Position numbers and translations under genes: made by a program. The notes under the pieces were generated by a model. It saw only the letters and a program-made list of their open reading frames with translations, ran no database searches and was not told where the DNA came from. 64,000 bases of DNA from Gnetum montanum (taxonomy: Eukaryota > Streptophyta > Gnetopsida > Gnetales > Gnetaceae): positions 396,821 through 460,820 of the forward strand of contig MNCI01003683.1 of the NCBI GenBank assembly GCA_015680685.1, in the 5' to 3' direction. Of this stretch, positions 55,238 through 64,000 are shown piece by piece (positions within the stretch are counted from its first letter, which is position 1; each line of letters opens with the position of its first letter).

Positions 55238-56125
55238 ATGGCAAAAGCAAGTACAATATTAGTGTTAGCGTTACTGCTAGTGCCTCAGAGTGGTTGATGG
55301 CGATAACATCAAGTTTTCCACGGTAGATGCCACCGAGGAGAAGTACCACAAATTCATGGAGGAGCTGCGAGCTGATCAGGAAATTGGAGGGAGAACAGTA
55401 TACGAGATACCAGGGCTGGGCGTAAAGCAGATTGACAATCGTGGATCTTTTCAACTCCGAGAAGACCATGACAGCGGCAATCAACGCCGTGAACATTTAC
55501 GTGCTGGGTTATTGTGCCTGTGACGATTCAACCCCGCAAGCCTACTTTTACAATGACATTTCTGACCAAGATATCAAGAAACTGTTCCCCAATGTCAAGG
55601 CCAGTGATAAAGTGAAGCTTAACTTCGGCAGCAGCTGCACGGAGCTGGAGAGAGCGGTGGACGAAAATAGGGATCAGATCAAACTGGAGTTGAGTGAATC
55701 CAAAGCGGCCATGACCAACATGTGGGAGCAGGGGAGCTCCAACCAGCTGTTAACGCTAATATGGCTCCTGAATGGGCCCTTATCCTTAATTTACTTCCAT
55801 TACTAGACCTTAGTATTAACTGGGCGTTCATAAAATTAGACTAAAAGTAGTGTTCCCATCAATCCTAGTTTACGGTCACTTGTGAATCATACCACGCTAG
55901 TGCCCATTATCACGAATCATGATTCACGATTCTCCGCAGTGTAATTCAACGTGGTTGTGCCGGTCGCCGTCTGCAAAAGTATTCTGCATTGGTGCCAGAT
56001 TTTCCTAGCAACTACAATGCATTGCCATGTTATCTGCAAGTTTGCACGAGTTTCCCGTGATTGAAAGTATCGGAAGAAACTGGTGGAGCAAGATGTTCTC
56101 AACATCAATTACAAGATCCAAAAAA
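55238..56125 (+). pseudogene. Ribosome-inactivating protein (RIP A-chain-type N-glycosidase) pseudogene
   Basis: RIPs remove one adenine from 28S rRNA. The ATG at 55,238 opens a short hydrophobic signal-peptide-like stretch that stops at 55,295-55,297. The mature N-terminal part continues in the next frame (about 55,290-55,430), and the middle in the third frame (about 55,432-55,800), so at least two frameshifts are visible. The middle keeps NAVNIYVLGY, with the first active-site Tyr; at the second Tyr position (FGSSCTELE) a Cys stands instead. The region that should hold the Glu/Arg pair is not recognisable: after about 55,760 some 200 bp of unrelated-looking sequence intervenes. A possible Trp-containing C-terminal remnant (NWWSKM) lies near 56,075 in yet another frame. 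No lectin (B-chain) domain is seen. It is not functional. Confidence 0.75.
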
Positions 56126-56270
56126 GCAGTTGAATATAAAGCATATCCTCAACTCCCAAATCAATTACAAGATCCAAAGAATAGCATATGTTCAACTCCC
56201 ATGCGTAAAGACACATGGCACCCATGCTTCACTTCTTAAGACACATTGCAGCCATGCTTCTCTTCCAAAT
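56104..56270 (+). repeat. Two small tandem duplications after the RIP pseudogene
   Basis: ATCAATTACAAGATCCAAA starts at 56,104 and again at 56,160 (56-bp unit). AAGACACATGGCACCCATGC and AAGACACATTGCAGCCATGC follow about 30 bp apart. Confidence 0.85.
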
Positions 56271-57150
56271 AAGGAGGAGAAGGCAGAGGAGAAAGAAAAG
56301 TCTCTTGGATTCTCTCTTTTGCTTTCCATATCTTGCTTTTCCTCTCTTCTTCCTTCCCTTCTGTTATTCCATCCCACCATCTCCTCATCCTTTATCTCAC
56401 CATCTCCTCATCTTATACCCCTTTCCCTTTCCAGGCTAGTGTTGTTGCTACATGCAATTCACTACCTAGTGTTGTACATGCAGTTAGTTGTTGCTTGGAT
56501 GCTTCTTGTTGTTGCTAGTAGTGGTTGCTACTGCATGGTGTCATTGTCTACAAGTTGTCGATGCTACCTAGGGTGCTACTACTATGTACTATCGTTATGG
56601 CTATTTGCAACTATAAACAATCCTACTAAGTTCCTTCTTTTCTTTTCTTCCTATAATATTTGTTTATCATTCACTTAATATAATGATTTTCCTTCTAGTT
56701 ATTTTTCCTTGCAAGTAACTTAATATTTTCTAATTTAATATTCTATTAAAATTATCAGTCATGTTTTTTCTTCCACTTGAGACTATTCTTGGGCTAGCCA
56801 TGCCCATAACCAAGGTGCCCTATGCAATAGCTTTATAAAATCGTGCTCCTTTTGGGTGTCATGTGTTAGTTTGCCTCTCGGCCTAAATTTTCACATCAAC
56901 GCCCCCTCTCTGGCACTAGAAGGAGGACATCCATTATGGTTTCTCTCAACTAGCTTTTATTCCTTTGTTATCTTGTCATTAGTTTCAATTTCTTTTCTTT
57001 TCTTTCTTTCCTACTGTAATAAAAAAATCAAAAAAAAATTTAAAATGTTTCTCTTGTTGTTAACTTAGTGTATGGTTGCACCTAGCGAAACTCTTAGGTG
57101 TCAAACTAAGAAAACAACAAGACAACTTACAGCTAGTCACTTTCCAAGTC
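56271..57150. other. Pyrimidine-rich, then AT-rich spacer without recognisable gene
   Basis: 56,300-56,450 is strongly C/T-rich with a duplicated CCATCTCCTCATC. Open frames here are short and biased. Nothing else was recognised up to the H LTR. Confidence 0.4.
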
Positions 57151-58039
57151 TGATGAGTGGCGAGGTAGCCTTATGCCCAACCATATGAATCACAAGTGTT
57201 CATGACCAATTCAATCAAACTCCACAGACCTTAAGTTCTTAAGTACATTGGTTCCAAGATGTAAAATCTAATCATGACAAACATTTCCTTCCAAACTATA
57301 CTTGTGGAGCTTAATTGTATGACTAAGTATAATTGAGGCACATGATTTTTATTATTTTATATTTTATTTATCTACGATTAATAACAAGTTGAAACTTAAT
57401 TTATGAACCATTTTAATTAATCTAATTGCTAATCAATAACTAACTATCCTAACATCAGTATTCAATCTCACTTTCTGTCCACATCCTAGACACGTATAAC
57501 GCTACTGGGTTACCAAATGTTAAGTGTTGCAAGGATTACCAAGAGTCATACACATGCTTAAATCAGTCGTACTTATGTGCTTAATTAAGTTTTATTTAAT
57601 CAAACTAGCTTACTTAGCTTAATTACTTGGGAGCATTAAAGAAAATTGCATAAAATATTTAATGCATAAATAAAATATTTAATGCATAAATAAAATATTT
57701 AAGCTAACCAAGGTGTTGCAAGGCTTGATCAAAAAGCTCATCTTTATTACTACAAACACTACCATGCTTAGGTACAACAGTGCTCAAATAAAGATATGTA
57801 TACTCAATGACTCCTACGGTGGTCACTTTGGAAAATATTCTAACTTTGGAGAAAAGAAACTACAAGAGCTTTGCTATGCTATGATAAAAACTATATTGAA
57901 ACTATATGCCCAAGTGCTATATTTATAGGCCAACACATACCCTGTGATATCGAATATCCAACATTGCATCTTAGGACCCAATATCGAATACCTGATATCG
58001 TGGCTTAGATATTGGAGCCCTACAAAATATAATTCATCA
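57151..58039 (-). mobile_element. 3' LTR of Athila-like element H
   Basis: 889 bp; plus-strand edges are TGATGAGTGGCGAGGTAGCC and ...AATATAATTCATCA. On the minus strand CCTATAAATATAGC (about 57,915-57,928) is the TATA region, with GATATCG/AATATCG words upstream. TTTAATGCATAAATAAAATA occurs twice in tandem near 57,657-57,700. The polypurine tract borders it on the internal side, so it is the 3' LTR. Confidence 0.9.
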
Positions 58040-58050
58040 TACTCTCCATG
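58040..58050 (-). other. Polypurine tract of element H
   Basis: On the minus strand CATGGAGAGTA lies directly before TGATGAATT. E has CATGGGGGTA at the same place. Confidence 0.6.
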
Positions 58051-60037
58051 ACTAAATGAAAACTCATCCTGAAGTGAACAAGAGGAGGAACAAGTTTCCT
58101 ACAAAATATTGTGAACATATGGGATTATTGACTGACATGAAAATTGACTCAAATGGAATAGAAAAACTCTAAGTGCCTAAGTTCCCAAGTGTACGGATTT
58201 ACAATCTTTTACAAAATTGGGTATTCATGATAATAGAATTGAACACCCTGGACAAAACTAACATCCAAGTTCTCATGGTAGCTAAAGTGTGAGGGAGAAG
58301 ATTCAACGATCCTGAAGGATCCTCATCACATGGTGTTGCTGCATATCTTATTGTGGAGATAGTCCCACTTCCAATCCACACTTCTTAGTGCAATCACAAC
58401 AAAATCATGAATTAGTGTGCAATGTGTAATGTATAGCTTTTAGGTACCTTGTCTCCTCTATGGTTATACTTGGCTAGGTTGAGATTATGGTGGCTTGATT
58501 CCATTAATAGTGTTAGTAGGAAGACTGGAAAGTAGGGTGGAATAAATAAGTGGTCCATTATTAAATTTTGAAAAATCCAAACGTGATGAAATGCTTAAAA
58601 AGGGTTAAATAATTCACAACAATAAAAAGAGGATTTCATTGAAAAACATTGTGAAGATGCACACAATTGGATGCCATTGATGGGGCACACAAAAGGGTTT
58701 GATTATAAGAATGTCTAAGAATAAATAACTTAACTAACCCAACCAAAAGATATGTAAGTGGATCCTCCCCAAAGTAGGCACATGCACTTTATTACCCTTG
58801 CATAACTTCAAACTGAGGAGTTCATTGATCCCATGGATGATTAATGGTTATGAAAAGTTAAGTACAAAAACCTAAAAGAAACTACCTGAAAATTTTGACA
58901 CATCAAACCAAGACATCGAACAAGAACATGAAACTGACAATGAGGTGAAACATGAAAAACATAGATGGATGAGAGAGAGTGTGGAATGGAGTTCTTGATT
59001 AAGGTCACATGAAGTCCCTTATGAATTTTGTGGTTAAATGACCTGATAAAATCCATCTTTAGTCTAGACCAAAACTAACCACATTTAGTGACATTGCATT
59101 GCCACTCTTTAGTCCATTCCTCTGAGACATAAGAGCACTCCCACCGAACAACCACCATTCCTTATTGAAGAAGAAGAAAAAAGTACAAAGTGAGAAAGGG
59201 CCTTAGTTAGAGGGGACCTTCAAGCATGGGTACCATATCTTTCTAGTCCCATAACTAGTGCTTGTAGCCTATTTATTTTGTCTAAGGGGTGTGCTTTGAA
59301 TTCTCATCATTTTTTTGAATAGGAACCACATCATGCAAAGACTTATTCAACTTCTTGTTATTGGTTGACACGGAATGGTAAGAAATCCATGAAAACACAT
59401 AGGCACCCAGGTAAGCTAAAAAGCACAAAAGTACTGAGTCCCTTTGAAGTCACACCTTGTTCAAACCTTTGAATCCTTTTCAAATCAAGAAACTACCAAA
59501 GTTACAAGTTTGTTAAAGTTCTATTAATGAAAAAGGGACCTCACACTTCCAGAACAAGGAAAACCATAGAGTTTATGGATGGGTGGATGTTGTGGACTCA
59601 CTACCTATTTTATGAAAAGGAAACCATGTCCTAGTTATTCAAAACAAAATTCAAAGCTAGAATCCAGACATCAACAATCAAATAACAAGATAGCACATGT
59701 TCACATCAAACAAAATACATTATACCTAGTTGGCAATAAGGCATGTTATTTTAACACACAATAAGAAAATCACATCCAAATAAACGAAAATATATAAGAA
59801 ATTGTAAAATATTTAAGAAAAATAAAACATACTAACGATGTTGTAAAAAATGTTTGAAAAATTAATAACATAAAAACAAAGAGATGTAAGATAAAGAATG
59901 TGTAAAACAAAAAGTTGTAAAAATAACAATTTGTAAAACAAAAATTGTATAAACAAAAAAGACGAAAAACTGAGGAGTCTCTTATATAGTTAGCATGGAT
60001 GGCCATCTTCTCTATGACTAAGTTGAAAGGAGAAGAT
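58051..60037 (-). other. Element H non-coding 3' region
   Basis: It matches 38,561-40,473 of E reversed. It is A-rich on the plus strand near 59.8-59.95 kb, with AAAATTGTAAAACAAAA-type runs. No conserved frame. Confidence 0.65.
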
Positions 60038-61330
60038 CTAAAAAATTGAGCATGATTGCTCATCCAATGAGGTGTTTGTTGCACTAGCTTGCTTAGGCTC
60101 ATGGAAAGGTTTCACTTGTTTTATGTTAATCAATTGTTTCTTATCCAGGCTCTCAAGTTTGTAGATCAACATGGCCCCAAAGGGGAAAGTTTTATAAATG
60201 ATATAAGATCCTTCTCACAATGTTTGGAACTTAGTTTATTAAGGTACATGTGTGGGGTTCCACTAGAGGACCTTATCTTCTAGTTGAAATTTGACTTTCC
60301 TAATTTTAAGTTCATGGTGCTTTTTCTTAAATGCCTTGTGCAACTTGTTAGATGATAAAGCCACCAATCAATTTTTGTCTAGCAATTTGAGACCCATTAA
60401 TCTTTCTTTTGTGCTAAAATTAAGTCAAGGCCAAGGTCACAGGCTGTTAAAGTGTATGGAGCTTTGATTGAATAGGAAGTGTTAGGTAATTTTTTGTACA
60501 CCAGCTCATAGGAAGAATAGCCTATAGGAAGCTTCCATGTTGAGAAGTAGGCCCAAAGTACATCGTTGAGTTTTGTGCTCTAGTCTTTCCTATATTTCTT
60601 AATAGTTCCTATTAGAATCCATGTGATTTCCCTATTGGTGACCTTAGCATGACCATTGGCTTGTAGATGGTAGGGTGTTGTGGGTTTATGTTCACCCCCC
60701 AAGATTTGCATGAGATTTTGAAAGGTAATGTCTATAAAGTGAGTTCCATTATCATAAATTAATGCACATGGCACACCAAACCTATTTACAATGTTTTGTT
60801 ACACAAATCGAGCAGCAATAGAGGATGTATAGTCAGTGATGGTTGCTACTTCTGCCCATTTCGTACAATAGTCAATAGTGACTATGATATACATCTTTCC
60901 ATTTGACATGGATGTGATGGGATCCATGAAATAAATGCCCCAAATGTTGAATGGTTCCAGTGGTTGAATCCACTATTGAGGTTCCTTCATTTGAGTAGTC
61001 ATTCCACCATGTCATTGGTAGTGTTCACAAGAGTGGATAAATTGATGGGCATTCTTGAATATTGTTGGCCAATGATACCTTGCCATCAAGATTCTAATAT
61101 TCATGCATCTCTTGGCATAGTGGCCCCCACAAGGACCTTCATGAGCATCCTAGAGAACGTGTAGTTGATCAACATTAGGGACACACCAACAAACCAAGCC
61201 ATCAGCACACACCTTGTAGAGGTGTCTATTGAGCTCCATGAAGAATTTTACCTAGTGAAGAAACTATTGTTTCTTTCAGTGGTCCAATCCTTGTGGCATC
61301 TCTTAAGTGAGAAAATAGGTAAGAATGCCA
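60038..61330 (-). pseudogene. Element H integrase, degenerate
   Basis: The minus-strand frame shows AHEGPCGGHYAKRCMNIRIL and SCEHYQ followed by TGA (HHCC region), then PFNIWGIYFMDPITSMSNGK, VTIDYCTKWAEVATITDYTS, NRFGVPCALIYDNGTHF and TTPYHLQANGHAKVTNRE. The first catalytic Asp is Tyr (GIYF; complement 60,931-60,933), the second is kept (YDNG; complement 60,751-60,753), and the Glu is Lys (AKVTN; complement 60,643-60,645). The C-terminal part (YELVYKK-like, LKPF-like VKPFHEPKQASA) ends at TAG, complement 60,038-60,040. It is doubly catalytically dead besides its stops. Confidence 0.8.
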
Positions 61331-61436
61331 TCATACAATTTAGTCTTAGTGGACAATTATTTAGTTATAGGCTTGGCAAAGAGGTTTCATCAGAAAATAG
61401 ATAAGATAGTGGGATTTCCTCATCTTTGTTGTCCCA

Positions 61437-61800
61437 TCACAACTGAGACAAGTGATCAATGACCACATTCTGAATTCCTTTTTGATCTACCATCATAAGA
61501 TCAAATTCTTGTAGGATCACCAACCACCAAATAATACGAGGGCTCACCATTGGCTTGTTCATGAGGAAGTGAATGGCATTGTAGTCTATGTGCACAAACA
61601 CTTTGTATCCAAGCACATAGTACCTAAACTTTTCCAAAGCAAACACCATTGCCATAAATTCTTTTTCTATGGTGGTGTAGTTCAATTGTGCATCCACAAT
61701 GCTTTGGCTTGTGTAGTAGATGTAATATGGATGTTTCTTGTCATCCAACTGCATAAGCACAACCCCAAAGGCATAATTTGATGCATCTATCATAACATGA
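61437..61800 (-). pseudogene. Element H RNase H
   Basis: 119 open codons read DASNYAFGVVLMQLDDKKHP, YTSQSIVDAQLNYTTIEKEF and VFALEKFRYYVLGYKVFVHI, then QEFDLMMVDQKGIQNVVIDH and LSQL. This matches the single RNase H of Athila-type elements (YASRTLxxAQxNYxTTEKE; FRxYLxGxKVxVxTDH; KKGxENxVADHLSRL). Only one RNase H is present, unlike A and B. The frame from the Asp at its start is intact. Confidence 0.85.
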
Positions 61801-62480
61801 AATGGTTTAGACTACTAGTCAAGTGCTTGTAGAATTGGAGTTTCTATAAGTTTCTCCTTTAGTTTTTGGAATGTTTTTTCACATTCCTTGGTCTAGACAA
61901 ATGGAGCATCTTTTTTGTTAGTTCAACTAACAGTTTTATGATCTTAGAGAAATTCTCTATGAATCGTTAGTAGTAGCTAGTGTGTCCAAGGAATGACTAG
62001 ACACCTTTTATAGTTTTCAATTGGTAGGTAATTCCTTGGATGATTATTATTTTCTTAGGGTTGATCTCAATTCCTACTTATGAGATTCTATGCTCCAATA
62101 CAATGCCTTCTTAGATCATGAGATGGCTCTTTTTCCAATTGAGCCATAGATTTTTTTCCACACATATTTTTAGTACTTGCTCAAGGTGATCCAAGGCTTG
62201 CTCAAATGTAGCACCATAAGTGGAGAATTCATCCATAAAGACTTCCACTATGCTATCAATTTGCTACCGAAAGGTGCTTAAGACCAAGTGTTGGAATGTT
62301 GGAATGTAGCAGGAGCATTACAAAGACTAAAAGACATCTTGCAAAATGCCAAGGTTTCCTACGAACTCATGAATGTTGTTTTGGCCTTTGAATGGTAGAG
62401 CTTTTAACTCAAGGAGCTCTTGTTTAAATTTTTTAGGAGTTTCCAACTCTCCCCAATAGGTATCATCATTTGCATTATTA
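61801..62480 (-). pseudogene. Element H reverse transcriptase, partial
   Basis: The minus strand shows TPKKFKQELLELKALPFKGQ, then, after a frame change, FCKMSFSLCNAPATFQHSN (FRRMPFGLCNAPATFQ motif), then VEVFMDEFSTYGATFEQALD, HLEQVLKICVEKNLWLNWKK and GIVLEHRIS. The catalytic FMDD is FMDE (complement 62,228-62,239). RT blocks that should lie before MPFGL (about 150 residues) are missing, so an internal deletion occurred. E lacks RT altogether. Confidence 0.75.
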
Positions 62481-62599
62481 GAGAGTTGATGATAAACTTA
62501 CTCTAGTTCATTCATGCCTATGAAATAAGTGCATGTTAGGCTCTTAGTAGGTTCTATCAAAGTGTGCTGCTTTTAGAATCAGCGGTCAACCACTAGGTG

Positions 62600-63130
62600 T
62601 CCTCTTCTTTTATGGCTACTACATACACACACTTTTGAATATCTGCTTTAGGTGTACATTTCCTACATGCACAAAAGGATGCTCATTTCACAAACTAGAG
62701 TTTCTATATGCAATTACACCTTGTATCGCTATGCACGATGCATGGAACTCACTCCTTCTCAATCTTTCTAAATGCATTGTCCTTCAATATTTCCAAAGAA
62801 AGATCTCTTATGTTCATTTTTGCATTAACAGTGCTTAGCCATGCCCTTCCCATGATTATTGGGAAGTCCCCTTTACAATTATCAACCTTGATTACTAGGA
62901 AATTAGTAGGATAAGACCACCCACAAAAAGTGGTCACAATGTCCTTCACCAATCTCAATGGAATAGTAATGGATTGGTCTTCCAATTCCAATTGGATATT
63001 ACTCTTCTTGAGTGGCAACAAGTTCCAAGCAGTATACATCTCATGAAAAATCAAATTCACATCATAACTTGAATCAAGAAGAGCTTTACATAATTCATTC
63101 TCAACAATCTCTAAATAAATAAGAGGACTC
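62600..63130 (-). pseudogene. Element H aspartic protease
   Basis: The minus strand reads LCKALLDSSYDVNLIFHEMY, TAWNLLPLKKSNIQLELEDQ, RLVKDIVTTFCGWSY and FPIIMGRAWLSTVNAKMNIR. It aligns with E protease residue by residue. The catalytic D-S-G is D-S-S. An open frame runs from 63,060 to 62,749; the tail to about 62,600 is frayed. Confidence 0.8.
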
Positions 63131-64000
63131 CTAGGATTAGCTAATTTCTTGGAAAGGTTGCTAGCATGGATTCAATCATATATGGCAAGAGTATGTATAA
63201 TAGTATGGATCCTAGATGGTATTTTGTTTGAATGGGACTCAAATAAATTAGATGTAGAGAGAGGTAGAGAAGAAGGATTGTCAACCACATGTGTATGTGA
63301 GTGCTTAGATGGATTGTTGGGATGGAAAAAGGATCTTTTTTTTGTTCTATTAACTGAAGCACTCGGTTGATGAACTAGTTGTAGATTAATGGCCCTGGTA
63401 GAATTGCATTGCTACAGTTGGGTTGGAAGTTCACCTTGCATAGACAGAGCAGGCAATAGCTATGTTGAGGATGGAAGAAAAGGTGTAGGAATAAGAAAAG
63501 GATAATGATAAAAGGTGGTATCCCTTCTTAGATGTAAAGAATGAGTTCAATAACAGTCAAGAGGGTAGTAGTGGGGTTGGAAAGTAGAATCATGACTAAA
63601 AGAGTCATGTGGATACAATGGTTACTACACATAATACCCATATGGATTAGGTTTTCTGTAAAGGTATTGCTACCTTGGTAGTGCTAGCACCCATGATTGT
63701 GGTTGCTGCCATGATTGATACTACTCATATGGTTGCAATGGAGTTTCACTTGGTTAATACTATTGTTATTGATGAACTGCTTAGGATTGCCTTGAGGATA
63801 AGGAAATATTTTGGGTGTTTTCCTTCTTGCTAGATGTGGATTTAGAGCATACACCATAGAATCTTGTAAGTGTGAAATAATGGGGCAAGATCTTTTAGGA
63901 TGTTCATATTGGTAGATGTCATACCCACCATCATCATCAAATTCAGTTTTTGCAACTTCCCTTATTGTAGCAATCTTGCCCTTATTCCTTTGATTGGCAT
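63131..64000 (-). pseudogene. Element H gag tail and linker (cut by window end)
   Basis: At about 63,840-63,960 the minus strand reads VAKTEFDDDGGYDIYQYEHP, KRSCPIISHLQDSMVYALNP, matching VDSDIDNDGGCELCQYDHPK of E; the first Cys pair of the zinc-like motif is lost (YDIYQ). A Gln/Pro/Tyr-rich linker with many stops follows to the protease. The rest of gag and the 5' LTR are outside the window. Confidence 0.7.

Noticed and set aside
55032..55496. 154-codon minus-strand frame over the RIP promoter and N-terminal part
   Set aside because: Antisense shadow with no recognisable domain; the TATA box and coding match are on the plus strand.
56061..56678. 205-codon plus-strand frame after the RIP pseudogene
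   Set aside because: Mostly translation of a C/T-rich tract with small duplications; no domain.
1..64000. CRISPR array, tRNA, rRNA or organelle insert
   Set aside because: The tandem arrays have no repeat-spacer structure, and I saw no cloverleaf, rRNA or plastid/mitochondrial gene sequence.

Overview
This is nuclear DNA from a seed plant, almost certainly a flowering plant with a large, repeat-rich genome. The evidence is plant-type Ty3/gypsy retrotransposons (Tat/Ogre-like with two RNase H domains, and Athila-like), a plant L1-type LINE, and a decayed ribosome-inactivating-protein (RIP) gene. I cannot name the species. No intact host gene and no intact transposon gene is present. All alignments here were made by eye on both strands.

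Layout. Most of 1-44 kb is one nest of retrotransposons inserted into each other. From outside in: an old Athila-type LTR (G, 43.5-44.15 kb) is split by Athila-like element F (minus; gag 41.26-42.48, 5' LTR 42.62-43.45). F gag is split by Athila-like element E (plus; gag-protease 36.1-38.4, 3' LTR 40.48-41.26; RT, RNase H and integrase deleted). E is split by Tat-like element D (minus; 5' LTR 34.27-36.10, gag start 33.45-33.83). D gag is split by Tat-like element A (minus, 2,139-33,446): its gag resumes at 1,653-2,138 on the far side, flanked by a decayed 5-bp target duplication. A carries a solo LTR (8,328-9,931) and is split by Tat-like element B (plus; gag about 14.95 kb, 3' LTR ending 28,875). 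B's 3' LTR is in turn split by a 2.3-kb solo LTR (25,930-28,221) with a perfect CCTTG duplication. A further LTR of the D type fills 1-1,652.

In both A and B the protease and reverse-transcriptase regions are separated by an interval holding an antisense, spliced gene. Its three exons keep phase and resemble an FCP1/NIF-type HAD phosphatase whose motif-I aspartates are lost. In A a second antisense coding block follows, with a Glu run and a coiled-coil-like end. A conserved 3' splice-site-like sequence lies before RT, recalling the Ogre intron between pro and RT. This is the most unusual content of the window.

44.2-53.6 kb is very AT-rich. It holds a degenerate LINE ORF2 (47.1-49.56), a separate LINE ORF1 fragment (52.37-53.6) and a 330-bp repeat seen twice. 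53.95-54.78 is another Athila-type LTR. At 55.2-56.1 lies a RIP pseudogene with a TATA box but several frame breaks. From 57,151 to the window end is Athila-like element H (minus): 3' LTR, polypurine tract, 3' region, integrase, RNase H, partial RT, protease and gag tail, all broken.
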